Below, in pieces: positions 49,622 to 58,069 of a DNA stretch of 64,000 nucleotides. The stretch is from Actinocorallia herbida (GTDB lineage: Bacteria > Actinomycetota > Actinomycetes > Streptosporangiales > Streptosporangiaceae). The stretch covers positions 6,386,001-6,450,000 of the forward strand of contig NZ_RJKE01000001.1 of NCBI RefSeq assembly GCF_003751225.1. The letters run 5' to 3'. The translations under genes and the position numbers were made by a program. Every line of letters starts with the position of its first letter. Position 1 is the first letter of the stretch. Under the pieces are notes generated by a model. The model was not told the DNA's origin. It made no database searches and saw only the letters and a program-made list of their open reading frames with translations.

Positions 49622-50812
49622 TCAGCGGGGCATGGGCTGGAAGGTGTCGGAAAGGGGACAGTGGGTGCCGCGGTAGATGGTGGGCATGCAGCGGTTGCAG
49701 TGGATGCACGACGAGGTGGTGGTGGCGTCCTTGGCCAGGCGGTTCGGGAGGTCGGGCTCCATGAGGAGGGCGCGGCCCATGGCGGCGAACTGAAAGCCCT
49801 CGGACATGGCGAGGTTCAGCGACGGCATGTCGGTGACGCCGCCGAGGAGGATGAGCGGCATCGAGAGTTCGGCGCGGAAGCGGCGGGCCATGGGCAGCAG
49901 GTAGGCGGGCTCGTAGGGGTAGGCGTGCAGGAAGAAGCGGCCGAAGACCCGCAGGCCCGCCTTCACCGGCTGCCGGAACGAGTTCGCGAACTCCTTCACC
50001 GGCGCCCCGCCCCGGAACAGGAACATCGGGTTGAGCAGGGAGCTCCCGGCCGTCAGCTCCAGGGCGTCGAGGTGGCCGTCGGACTCCAGGAGGCGGGCCA
50101 CGGCGAGGCCGTCCTCCTCGGTCATGCCGCCCCGCACCCCGTCGGTCATGTTGAGCTTGGCGAGCACGGCGATCCGATCGCCGACCCTGGCCTTCACCGC
50201 CTCGGCGAGGCCCCGCGCGACGCTCGCCCGGTTGACGAGCGAGCCGCCCCTGCCGTCCCTGCGCTTGTTCAGCAGTGGGGACAGGAACGAGCTGGCCAGG
50301 TAGTTGTGCCCGAAGTGCAGCTCGACGGCGTCGAAACCGCAGTCCGCGGCGAGTTCGGCGGCGTCGGCGTGCGCGCGGGTGACGCGGGCGAGGTCGTCCT
50401 CGGTCGCCTCCTGGATGAACTGGAACGACAGCGGACTGAGCCGCTTGGACGCCGACAGCGCGGGCAGCCGGTTCGATCTGGCGTCCGCGACGGGTCCGGC
50501 GTGCCCGACCTGCGCGGAGATCTTGGCGCCTTCGGCGTGGACGGCCTCGGCGAGCCGGGTCAGCCCTTCGGCGGCCTCGGGGCGCATGTGGATCTGGCGG
50601 CGTTCGGTGCGGCCCTCGGGCGCGACCGCGCAGTACGCGACGGTCGTCATGCCGACGCCGCCCGCCGCGATCCGGCGGTGGAAGTCGATGAGTTCGTCGG
50701 AGACCAGGGCCTTGGGGGTGCGGCCCTCGAACGTGGCGGCCTTGACGATGCGGTTCCGGAGGGTGAGCGGGCCTAGCCGGGCGGGGGCGAAGACCTCGGG
50801 GACGTCGGACAT
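49622..50812 (-). CDS. Old-yellow-enzyme family NADH:flavin oxidoreductase
   Basis: 396 residues, FMN-binding TIM barrel only: PARLGPLTLRNRIVKAATFE, AQVGHAGPVA, FDAVELHFGHNYLASSFLSP, and a C-terminal CIHCNRC...C cluster resembling the iron-sulfur motif of larger family members but without their NAD-binding domain. It reduces activated C=C bonds. It overlaps the TetR gene by 40 bp on the same strand, so the two are co-expressed and the TetR probably regulates it. Confidence 0.87.
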   Translation of the reverse strand: MSDVPEVFAPARLGPLTLRNRIVKAATFEGRTPKALVSDELIDFHRRIAAGGVGMTTVAYCAVAPEGRTERRQIHMRPEAAEGLTRLAEAVHAEGAKISAQVGHAGPVADARSNRLPALSASKRLSPLSFQFIQEATEDDLARVTRAHADAAELAADCGFDAVELHFGHNYLASSFLSPLLNKRRDGRGGSLVNRASVARGLAEAVKARVGDRIAVLAKLNMTDGVRGGMTEEDGLAVARLLESDGHLDALELTAGSSLLNPMFLFRGGAPVKEFANSFRQPVKAGLRVFGRFFLHAYPYEPAYLLPMARRFRAELSMPLILLGGVTDMPSLNLAMSEGFQFAAMGRALLMEPDLPNRLAKDATTTSSCIHCNRCMPTIYRGTHCPLSDTFQPMPR

Positions 50813-51402
50813 GGGGGCGCTCCATCGGGGGGTGGGAACGGGGCGGTGAGCCCTGCGGCGACGAACGCGGTCACGCTCGCCGCGGGCGGCGGGGGGCCGG
50901 CTGAGTCGCCGTAGGTGTGCAAGACGAGATCGCGGGCGAGCCGGAACCGCAGCGCGGCCTCCTCGGGCGGTAGCGCGGGGACGGCACGGGCGAGGAGCGC
51001 GGTCCACGGTTCGGGGAAGGACCAGGCCGAATGCCAGGGCAGCGGATGCCCCGCGGCGACGATCCTGGTGAGCAGCCGCGCCAGCCAGCGCCGCCCGGGG
51101 TCGTGGGCGAGCGTGGCGAGGGGTTCCACGAGCAGCGCCGCGAGCCGCTCGCCGCGCACCGGGCCCGGCCCGGCCAGCAGCGTGTCGAGTTCGGCGAGCC
51201 GCCCGCCCCACAGGTCACCGAGGCCGCGTTCCAGCACCGCGGTGGCCAGGGCCTCCTTGGACCCGAAGTGGTAGTGCACGGCCGCCGGGTTCATGCCCGC
51301 CGCCTTGTTGACGGCGCGCACCGAGACCGCGTCGTACCCGTGCTCGGCGAAGAGCAGGCCGGCGGCGTCGAGCAGCCGGTCCGGCGCGTCCGCGATCGTC
51401 AT
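50773..51402 (-). CDS. TetR-family regulator
   Basis: 209 residues: N-terminal HTH (LLFAEHGYDAVSVRAVNKAA, then GMNPAAVHYHFGSKEALATA) and a C-terminal ligand domain with a proline-rich tail that runs over the next gene's start. The ATG at 51402 fits the family N terminus. A perfect 15-bp palindrome 33 bp upstream is a good candidate for its operator. It probably senses a substrate of the adjacent old yellow enzyme. Confidence 0.9.
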   Translation of the reverse strand: MTIADAPDRLLDAAGLLFAEHGYDAVSVRAVNKAAGMNPAAVHYHFGSKEALATAVLERGLGDLWGGRLAELDTLLAGPGPVRGERLAALLVEPLATLAHDPGRRWLARLLTRIVAAGHPLPWHSAWSFPEPWTALLARAVPALPPEEAALRFRLARDLVLHTYGDSAGPPPPAASVTAFVAAGLTAPFPPPDGAPPCPTSPRSSPPPG

Positions 51403-51434
51403 GCCCCCGAGTGGACCACGGCGCGCCGGGCGCG

Positions 51435-51449
51435 TCAATCACTGATTGA
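51435..51449. promoter_or_regulatory. Palindromic candidate TetR operator
   Basis: TCAATCA (51435-51441) and TGATTGA (51443-51449) flank one central base: a perfect AT-rich dyad in GC-rich DNA, 33 bp before the TetR start. Position and symmetry fit autorepression. Confidence 0.55.
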
Positions 51450-51472
51450 ATCGGTGCTGGGACCGCTTTGGG

Positions 51473-51934
51473 TCAGTCGCGGAACTCCAGCAGAGGCACG
51501 TCGTACATGTCGGGGTTCGGCGGACGCCGGATCTCCGGCCCTGCCACCTCCACGACCAGCAGCTCCGCGACGAACTGGACCGTCGCGCCGAGCAGGTGAC
51601 TGGTGTGCGCCTGCGCCGACCGCTCCTTCAGCCCGACCGAGATGTGCACGTGCGGCACCGCCCGGTCCTGCGCCGGATCCCACGCGAGCGTCCCGCAGCC
51701 GATCGCCTCGACGTTCGTCGCGTTGACCTTCGTCCAGACCGGGGCCATCGGGTCCGCGACCCGCTCGCACGTCCCGATGACGTCCACCGAGGAGAACGCG
51801 CCGAGGAACATCGGGATGTAGCCCTGACGCACCTCGTTGGCCTTGCAGAAGTCGGCGAGGGCGGTGAAGAAGTCCTCGCCCGGATCGAAGACGACGCCGA
51901 AGGTCCGGCCCCGTCTGAGCTCACTGCTGCGCAT
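51473..51934 (-). CDS. PPC/DUF296 domain protein
   Basis: 153 residues: LRRGRTFGVVFDPGEDFFTA at the start and PHVHISVGLKE then AHTSHLLGATV near 97-120 are the PPC/DUF296 pattern, with conserved His residues that could bind a metal. Stand-alone bacterial DUF296 proteins are trimeric and of unknown activity. It overlaps the allophanate hydrolase gene by 14 bp, so it belongs to the biuret operon; a role in handling an intermediate is possible but unproven. Confidence 0.8.
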   Translation of the reverse strand: MRSSELRRGRTFGVVFDPGEDFFTALADFCKANEVRQGYIPMFLGAFSSVDVIGTCERVADPMAPVWTKVNATNVEAIGCGTLAWDPAQDRAVPHVHISVGLKERSAQAHTSHLLGATVQFVAELLVVEVAGPEIRRPPNPDMYDVPLLEFRD

Positions 51935-53651
51935 GCGCGCCCTCCAGGTAGGCGGGCCAGCTTCCGTGGCCGCTGATGTCCGGCGCGCCGCCCGTCGCGT
52001 ACGCCTCGCAGAGGAACCCGTGCACGGACCGTCCGTCGGCGAGGTCGACGGTGCCGAGGCCGAGCGGCGGTGCGGTCTCGGTCAGCAGGTGCCCGAGCGC
52101 GGCCGCCGAGAGCGTGTACAGCTCGACCTCGACGTCCGTGCCGCCGTCACCGGTCCGGACGAGGCCGGGCCGGGGGACGTCCCCTCCGGGCAGCGCGAAC
52201 AGCCGGTAGACCGGCGCGGTGCGCGCCGTGCCGCGCGGGCGGGCGCCCAGCGCGGTGAGCCTGCCGTGCAGCGGCTGGCCCGCGCGGTGCGCGCCGACGA
52301 CGGCGAGCAGCGGCCCGTCGGGCTCCGCGCCGGCGACCGCCTCCCCGCCGAACGCCGCGGCGGCCGATGCCAGCAGCGCGTCCTTGCCCGCGGGCGCGAG
52401 CAGGGTGAGCCCGTGCGGACGGCCCGCGGGCGTCATGCCGCCCGGGACCGCGATCCCGGCGAGGTCGAGGAGGTTGGCGAAGGTGCTGTAGTGCCCGAGG
52501 GTCCTGTTCCTGCCGATCGGATCCTCGTGCATCTCCTTGTGCGTGAACGTGGTCGGGACCGTCGGCACGGCGAGCGCGTCGATCCGCTTCCACACCGTGC
52601 GGGTCTCGGCCCTCAGCTCCTGGAGCCGGTGCGCGTCGGCGAAGGCGTCCGCCGCCGACATCGACGTCCCGGGCCGCAGGACCCGCCGCGTCACGGGGTG
52701 GACGGCCTGCGGGTTGCGGGCGGTGAACGGGCCGATCGCGGTGAGCCGCTCGGCCACCCACGCGCCCCCGTACAGCAGCTTGCCCGCCTGGAGGAACGGC
52801 GTGAAGTCGACCTGCACGAGGGTGTGCCCGAGGTCGCGCAGCCGGGCGAGCACCTGCTTGAAGGCGACGGCGGCGGCCCCGTCGCCGAAGAACTCGAGCC
52901 TGCGCGGCACCCCGATCCGCAACGGCCCGGACGGGGTCAGCGCCCCGACGGGCAGGCCGCGCGACCACGGATCGCCCGGGACGGGTCCGGCGACCGCCGA
53001 CAGGACCGTCCAGGCGTCGGCGACGGACCCGGCGAAGACGCTCGCGCAGTCGAGCGACGCGCAGGCCGGGACCATGCCGAGGGTCGAGACCAGCCCTCGC
53101 GACGGCTTCAGCCCCACGGTTCCGGTGAACGCCGCGGGGACCCTGCCTGAGCCCGCGGTGTCGGTGCCGAGCGCGAACGACACGAGGCCCGCGCCGACCG
53201 CGACCGCCGAGCCGGAGCTCGACCCGCCGGAGATGAGGCCGGGCACGAGCGGCGACTCGCACGCCCCGTACGGGCTGCGGGTGCCCGACAGGCCCGTCGC
53301 GAACTGGTCGAGGTTGGTCTTGCCGATGAGCAGCGCCCCCGCCGCGCGCAGGCGCTCCACGATGGGTGCGGACTTGCCGGGCGTGTAAGCGAACTCGGGG
53401 CACCCGGCGGTCGTCGGCAGGCCCGCCACGTCGATGTTGTCCTTGACCGCGTACGGGATGCCGTAGAGCGGCCCGTCGGGGAGCGCCGCCGCCTCGGCGA
53501 GCACCTCCGCGCGCGGCCGCAGCGTGATCCAGACGTGGTCGTCGCCCCGTGCCTCGATCCGGTCGTAGATCTCGCCTGCGATGTCCTCCGGCCGGGCCGT
53601 CCCGGCGCCGTAGCGCCGGGACAGCTCCGCCACCGACAGCGAGCCGGTCAT
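51921..53651 (-). CDS. atzF: Allophanate hydrolase (AtzF-like amidase)
   Basis: 576 residues. The amidase-signature triad is visible: Lys70 in AVKDNID, the Ser144-146 block in GGSSSGS, and Ser168 in GTDTAGSGR. After about residue 435 comes the extra C-terminal domain characteristic of allophanate hydrolases (PLLAVVGAHRAGQPLHGRLT, VYRLFALPGGDVPRPGLVRT). The enzyme splits allophanate to ammonia and CO2, the last step of biuret, cyanurate and some urea pathways. No urea carboxylase gene is present. The ATG overlaps the biuret hydrolase stop by 4 bases. Confidence 0.88.
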   Translation of the reverse strand: MTGSLSVAELSRRYGAGTARPEDIAGEIYDRIEARGDDHVWITLRPRAEVLAEAAALPDGPLYGIPYAVKDNIDVAGLPTTAGCPEFAYTPGKSAPIVERLRAAGALLIGKTNLDQFATGLSGTRSPYGACESPLVPGLISGGSSSGSAVAVGAGLVSFALGTDTAGSGRVPAAFTGTVGLKPSRGLVSTLGMVPACASLDCASVFAGSVADAWTVLSAVAGPVPGDPWSRGLPVGALTPSGPLRIGVPRRLEFFGDGAAAVAFKQVLARLRDLGHTLVQVDFTPFLQAGKLLYGGAWVAERLTAIGPFTARNPQAVHPVTRRVLRPGTSMSAADAFADAHRLQELRAETRTVWKRIDALAVPTVPTTFTHKEMHEDPIGRNRTLGHYSTFANLLDLAGIAVPGGMTPAGRPHGLTLLAPAGKDALLASAAAAFGGEAVAGAEPDGPLLAVVGAHRAGQPLHGRLTALGARPRGTARTAPVYRLFALPGGDVPRPGLVRTGDGGTDVEVELYTLSAAALGHLLTETAPPLGLGTVDLADGRSVHGFLCEAYATGGAPDISGHGSWPAYLEGAHAQQ

Positions 53652-54343
53652 GGGCCTCCCAAGGTTTCGAGCAGGGCGGACGAGGGCGCTATCGCGCCGA
53701 ACACGCCGCCCTGCATGGTGATCATCTTCAGCGCCGCCTCATAGTTGCCGACGTCCGTCGCGCCCGTGCAGTCGGTGAGCAGCAGGCACTCGTATCCCCG
53801 GTCGTTGGCGTCGCGCATGGTCGTGTGCACGCACACGTCCGTGGTGATGCCGGTGAGGATGAGGTGCGTGATGCCGCGCGTCCGCAGGAGCAGGTCGAGG
53901 TCGGTGGCGTAGAACGAGCCCTTGCCCGGCTTGTCGATGACGAGTTCGCCGTCGACCGGCGCGACCTCGGGGACGATCTCCCAGCCGGGCTCGCCCCGGA
54001 CCAGGATGCGGCCCTGCGGGCCCTCGTCGCCGATGCCCGCGCCGATGCCCTTGGACCGCCAGAGCTTGTTCGGCGGGCAGTCCGCGAGGTCGGGCCGGTG
54101 CCCTTCGCGGGTGTGCACGACGGTGAAGCCGAGCGGCCGCACCGCGTCCAGCACCCGGGCCGTGGGCTCCAGGCCCGCGCGGGTGAGCTCCAGGTCGTAG
54201 CCCATGGTGTCGACGTACCCGCCCTTGCCGCAGAAGTCCACCTGCCAGTCGATGCAGATGACCGCGGTCCTGTCCGGCGTGAACGTCCCGTCGTAGGGCC
54301 AGGCGTAAGGCTGCGCCATCACTGGACCGTACTGAGCGCTCAT
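53648..54343 (-). CDS. biuH: Biuret amidohydrolase-like cysteine hydrolase
   Basis: 231 residues of the isochorismatase-like fold with triad Asp32 (CIDWQVDF), Lys138 (VIDKPGKGSF) and Cys171 (TTDVCVHTT). The N-terminal PYAWPYDG, the FCGKGGYVDTMGYDL segment and HTREGHRPDLADCPPNKLWR resemble known biuret hydrolases from memory of that family. It should convert biuret to allophanate and ammonia, feeding the AtzF-like enzyme next door. Both ends overlap the neighbours by 4 bases. A ureidoacrylate or other amide hydrolase is the alternative. Confidence 0.8.
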   Translation of the reverse strand: MSAQYGPVMAQPYAWPYDGTFTPDRTAVICIDWQVDFCGKGGYVDTMGYDLELTRAGLEPTARVLDAVRPLGFTVVHTREGHRPDLADCPPNKLWRSKGIGAGIGDEGPQGRILVRGEPGWEIVPEVAPVDGELVIDKPGKGSFYATDLDLLLRTRGITHLILTGITTDVCVHTTMRDANDRGYECLLLTDCTGATDVGNYEAALKMITMQGGVFGAIAPSSALLETLGGP

Positions 54344-55962
54344 TTCGCCGCCGTAACTTCCGCGTCAGCGGCGGGTTCTGGTTCGGCGAGCGCCGGTTGC
54401 GGCGCGGTCTCCGCCTTGCGCCTGCCGTCGAGGAAGGCGAAGAGGAGGAGGACGGCTCCGGCGAGCAGGTAACCGAGCGCGACCTGGCCCTCGGCGTTCC
54501 ACTCGACCTTCTCGGCGTGCACCAGGCCGATGAACGACAGGACCGCGCCCGCCGCGGCGTAGCCCGCGGCCCACACGAACCTGCGGTCGATGATGAACGC
54601 GACGATCGCGCCCAGCACCAGCCCGGCGAGGATCGCGCCGCCGCCCAGCAGCTTGAGGCCGTGATAGACGACGCCGGCGCCGGCCAGCGCGTCCTCGCCC
54701 AGCTCCGCGGCGGAGGTCCCGGCCGCCGACAGGACGTTGTCCATCTGCCCGACCGCCCACGAGGCGACGTTCGGAATGATCGCCATGACGACCGCGATGG
54801 CGTGCGCCTTCGGCACCTCTTGGAACGCCTGAGCGCCGATGAGCAGGCCGATGTACAGCAGGATCGGCACGATCGCGGGCGTCGGGAGGAGCGCGCCGAG
54901 CACCGCGAAGAACCCGAGGAAGCAGAACAGCGCGATGACGACGCCGGTGGCCAGCGAGTACGCGGTGCGGCCGCCCGCGGCCTTCCAGCCGGGGTGCCCG
55001 ATGTACACGGCGGGCGGGAACGGGGAGCCGAGTCCGGCTCCGACGACCGCGCCGAGACCGTCGGCGAACAGGACCGCGCGCAGGTTGTACTCGTCGCCCG
55101 CGACCGCCGCGCTCTCGACGTTGGTCATGCCCTCAGTGAAGTTGTAGATGCCGAGGGGGATGGCCGTCGCGAGCAGCGGCGACACCTCCTTGAGCCCGTC
55201 GATCAGCAGGTCGATCTGGAGCGTCGGGAGGCCGATCGCGATGTCCTTGGCGGCCGCGGTGACGTCGGCCGGCTCCATGTAGCCGCCGATCCAGCCGATG
55301 GCCGAGCCGACGAGCAGCGCGACGAGCCCGACGGGCAGGCCGAACGGCAGCTTCAGGTCGGTGAAGAACCCGATGAGCAGGATGATGAGGACGGGCAGGG
55401 CGATCCAGGCCGCCTCGAACATCTGCCCGGTCGGCCGCATGGAGATGAACGCGATCGAGATGCCCGCCAGGGTGCCGAGCATCGCCGCCTGCGGCGTGTA
55501 CTTCCTGATGTACGGGCCGACGAACGCGCCGAGGATGACGATGAGGCCGATGATGAACGACCAGGCCAGGCCCGCCGCCCACGCGGCGAGCGGGTCCTTG
55601 GTGGCCAGGTAGATCGGCAGCATGATCACGAAGGTGACGATGAACATGTGCGGGACGGACGGACCGTACGGCATCGCGCAGACGTCGGTGCGGCCTTCCT
55701 TGGCCGCCAGACGACGGGCGAGGTAGGTGTAGTAGACGTTGCCGATCAGCATCTGGATGCCGAGGGCCGGGAGGATCACCCCGTAGACGTCGCTGCCGGG
55801 GATGTTGACCACGCCGAGGCACAGCCCGGTGAGCACCAGGACGTTGACCATGACGTTGAAGCCGAGGCCGAAGAAGGCGTTGGTGTCGCCGCCGACCCAG
55901 AACGGCAGTTTGAACGGCGCGGGGGTCTCCGCCGGCTCGGCGGGCTTGGTGTCGGTGCTCAT
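54340..55962 (-). CDS. NCS2-type (xanthine/uracil/AzgA-like) permease
   Basis: 540 residues with about 12-14 membrane segments. PFWVGGDTNAFFGLGFNVMV opens the first, and NFTEGMTNVESAAVAGDEYN with LGSPFPPAVYIGHPGWKAAG are conserved-looking loops. It resembles NCS2/AzgA-like proton symporters for nucleobases. Between two amide hydrolase genes, with 4-bp overlaps on both sides, it most likely imports the operon substrate (biuret, triuret or a related ureide) rather than a purine. Confidence 0.8.
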   Translation of the reverse strand: MSTDTKPAEPAETPAPFKLPFWVGGDTNAFFGLGFNVMVNVLVLTGLCLGVVNIPGSDVYGVILPALGIQMLIGNVYYTYLARRLAAKEGRTDVCAMPYGPSVPHMFIVTFVIMLPIYLATKDPLAAWAAGLAWSFIIGLIVILGAFVGPYIRKYTPQAAMLGTLAGISIAFISMRPTGQMFEAAWIALPVLIILLIGFFTDLKLPFGLPVGLVALLVGSAIGWIGGYMEPADVTAAAKDIAIGLPTLQIDLLIDGLKEVSPLLATAIPLGIYNFTEGMTNVESAAVAGDEYNLRAVLFADGLGAVVGAGLGSPFPPAVYIGHPGWKAAGGRTAYSLATGVVIALFCFLGFFAVLGALLPTPAIVPILLYIGLLIGAQAFQEVPKAHAIAVVMAIIPNVASWAVGQMDNVLSAAGTSAAELGEDALAGAGVVYHGLKLLGGGAILAGLVLGAIVAFIIDRRFVWAAGYAAAGAVLSFIGLVHAEKVEWNAEGQVALGYLLAGAVLLLFAFLDGRRKAETAPQPALAEPEPAADAEVTAAK

Positions 55963-56624
55963 CGCAGTGCCTCCAGGAACTGCTTGGCGGGGGCGGTCCA
56001 GCCGAAGATGCCGCCCTGCGCGGAGAACATGGCGAGTCCTGCGTCCTGGAACTCCGCGAAGTAGGAGCCGACGCAATCGGACAGGACGAGGCATTCGTAG
56101 CCCCGGTCGTTGGCCTCCCGGACGGTGGTGTGGACGCACACTTCGGTGGTCACCCCCGTCACGACGAGGCTCGTGATGCCCTTGGCCGTCAGGAGGTCCT
56201 GAAGGCCGGTGGCGTAGAACGAGCCTTTGCCCGGTTTGTCGATGACCGTCTCGTCCGGGAGGGGCTTGAGTTCGTCGATGATGTCGTGGCCGTACTCACC
56301 GCGAATGAGGATGCGGCCCTTCGGCCCCGGATCCCCGATGCGCAGGGACGGCTCCCCTCGATTGAGCTTGGCCGGAGGGCAGTCCGACAGGTCGGGCAGA
56401 TGGCCCTCCCTGGTGTGGATCACCGTCATCCCGTGGGTGCGGGCGGCGTCGAGGACCTCGCGCAGCGGCGGGATGACCCGGCGCAGCATGGCGACGTCGT
56501 TGCCGAGGGTCTCGCCGAAGCCGCCGGGCTCGACGAAGTCGCGTTGCATGTCGATGATCAGCAGTGCGGTGGTGGCGAGGTCGAACCGGTAGGCATAGGG
56601 CTCGGCCTCTACTGATGCGTTCAT
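55959..56624 (-). CDS. Second isochorismatase-like cysteine hydrolase, possible triuret hydrolase
   Basis: 221 residues, paralogous to the biuret hydrolase two genes away: Asp25 in LIIDMQRDF, Lys in VIDKPGKGSF and Cys in GVTTEVCVHTTVREAND. Substrate-pocket segments differ (VEPGGFGETLGNDV instead of CGKGGYVDTMGYDL), so the substrate should differ. Triuret hydrolases are cysteine hydrolases related to biuret hydrolase, so triuret to biuret is an attractive reading, but this is inference. It is the first gene after the palindromic operator. Confidence 0.72.
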   Translation of the reverse strand: MNASVEAEPYAYRFDLATTALLIIDMQRDFVEPGGFGETLGNDVAMLRRVIPPLREVLDAARTHGMTVIHTREGHLPDLSDCPPAKLNRGEPSLRIGDPGPKGRILIRGEYGHDIIDELKPLPDETVIDKPGKGSFYATGLQDLLTAKGITSLVVTGVTTEVCVHTTVREANDRGYECLVLSDCVGSYFAEFQDAGLAMFSAQGGIFGWTAPAKQFLEALR

Positions 56625-56661
56625 GGGCAGTTCCTCTCTCCCCCGAGGACCACTGATCGTC

Positions 56662-56675
56662 GATTGTCGACAATC
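56662..56675. promoter_or_regulatory. GATTGTCGACAATC palindrome, candidate GntR operator
   Basis: A perfect 14-bp palindrome, 37 bp before the first biuret-operon gene and 67 bp after the GntR gene end. The TTGTCGACAA core is typical for FCD-type GntR repressors, and such a site would sit over or near the operon promoter. Confidence 0.65.
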
Positions 56676-56742
56676 ACATGTCGGCGACGGACGTCGTCCG
56701 TTACGTCGGGGTTAAAGGGGTTCCGCAGGCCGGATCCGGCCG

Positions 56743-57378
56743 TCAGCCGGCGTAGGTGCGCGCCCCGTGGGAGACCAGGCCGGCCAGCGCGAGGACGGGG
56801 TCGCCGCTCGCGATCGCCTCGAACAGGCGGCGGTGCCGCGCGACGCCCTCCTCCGGAGCGCTCAGCGCCGCGGCCTCCAGCCGCAGGTTGGCGGCCATGT
56901 GCAGCTGGAGTTTGAGGATCACCGGCTCGTAGGCCAGCAGGAGCTGGCGGTGCCCGGAGAGGGAGACCACCGCGAGATGGAACCTGTGGTGCGCGTCGTT
57001 CTCGGCGAGCAGATCGCCCGCGCGCGCGGCCGCGTCCATGCTCTCCAGCGCCGAGGCCAGGTCGGCGAGCACCACCGGACCCGGCAGCGCGATCTCGACC
57101 GCGTACCTCTCCAGCACGTCGCGCAGCCCGAACAGCTCGTCCACGTCCGCGGCCGACAGCTCCGCCACCCGCACGCCGCGCCGGGGCAGGTGCTCCACCA
57201 GGCCCTGCTGGCCGAGCAGCCGCAGCGCCTCGCGCAGCGGGGCCCTGCTGATCCCGAACCGGGCGGTGAGCTGCTCCTCGATCAGGCGCTCGCCCGGCGC
57301 CAGCGCGCCGGCGAGGATGTCGGCCCGGACCCTCTGCATCACCAGCTCGACGAGGCTGGGCGGGTGAAGCGCGTCCAT
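56743..57378 (-). CDS. GntR-family (FCD) regulator
   Basis: 211 residues: N-terminal wHTH (GALAPGERLIEEQLTARFGI, SRAPLREALRLLGQQG) and an FCD effector domain with metal-ligand-like Asp/His positions (NDAHHRFHLAVVSLSGHRQL, HRRLFEAIASGD). It stands directly upstream of the cysteine hydrolase operon, and the palindrome lies in between. It is probably the repressor of biuret/triuret use and relieved by an operon substrate. The ATG at 57378 has GGGGAG 8 bases upstream. Confidence 0.9.
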   Translation of the reverse strand: MDALHPPSLVELVMQRVRADILAGALAPGERLIEEQLTARFGISRAPLREALRLLGQQGLVEHLPRRGVRVAELSAADVDELFGLRDVLERYAVEIALPGPVVLADLASALESMDAAARAGDLLAENDAHHRFHLAVVSLSGHRQLLLAYEPVILKLQLHMAANLRLEAAALSAPEEGVARHRRLFEAIASGDPVLALAGLVSHGARTYAG

Positions 57379-57421
57379 GCGGCCGACTCCCCTCATCTCC
57401 TCATCTCCGCGGTCACCGCGG

Positions 57422-58057
57422 TCACCGCGACCTGCGGTATCTCAGGAAGAGATGGTCTCCATCCTGCCTTACCGCCGCGAGCGTCATCCCCTCGTCGAGC
57501 GCCGGGCCCCGCACGACCCGCGGCGCGGCCCCGCCGACGAGGCGCGGCGAGAGGGTCAGGCACAGCTCGTCGAGCAGGCCCGCGGCGGCGATCCCGCCGA
57601 GGATCGTCGGGCCTCCCTCACAGAGCAGTCTGGTCAACCCGAGGCCGTGCAGCGCGGTGACGGCGGCGGCGAAGTCCACCGATCCCTCCCCCGCGACGAT
57701 CACCTCGGCGTGCTCGCGCGCCTCGGCGAGCCGGGGCGCGTCGGCCACGGTGACCAGGATCGTCCGGCCCTCGAACAGGGGCGAGGCGAAGTCGAGATCG
57801 AGCGAGCGCGACACGACCGCGATCGGCACCGGCGCGCGCCCGTACCCCTCGGCCCGGACGGTCTGGGCGCCGACCACGATCGCGTCGGCGAACCCGCGCA
57901 GAGCCTGGAACAGCAGCCTGTCCGTCTCATTGCCGAGACCGCCCGACAGGCCCTCGCGCGTCGCCGCGCCGTCGGCGCTGGCGATCATGTTGGCGCGCAG
58001 CCAGGGCCCGTCGGGGTGGGCGTAGTCGGCGAGCAGGTCGGCCGGAAGATCGCTCAT
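57422..58057 (-). CDS. RibD C-terminal domain pyrimidine reductase-like protein
   Basis: 211 residues: WLRANMIASADGAATREGLS, DAIVVGAQTVRAEGYG and RLLCEGGPTILGGIAAAGLL are the NADPH-binding and substrate blocks of the RibD-C/dihydrofolate reductase-like fold. Stand-alone members are annotated as pyrimidine reductases for riboflavin synthesis, but many are paralogues of unknown substrate, and no other riboflavin gene is here. It lies 43 bp upstream of gntR on the same strand. Confidence 0.85.
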   Translation of the reverse strand: MSDLPADLLADYAHPDGPWLRANMIASADGAATREGLSGGLGNETDRLLFQALRGFADAIVVGAQTVRAEGYGRAPVPIAVVSRSLDLDFASPLFEGRTILVTVADAPRLAEAREHAEVIVAGEGSVDFAAAVTALHGLGLTRLLCEGGPTILGGIAAAGLLDELCLTLSPRLVGGAAPRVVRGPALDEGMTLAAVRQDGDHLFLRYRRSR

Positions 58058-58069
58058 TCCGCCAGGGTC

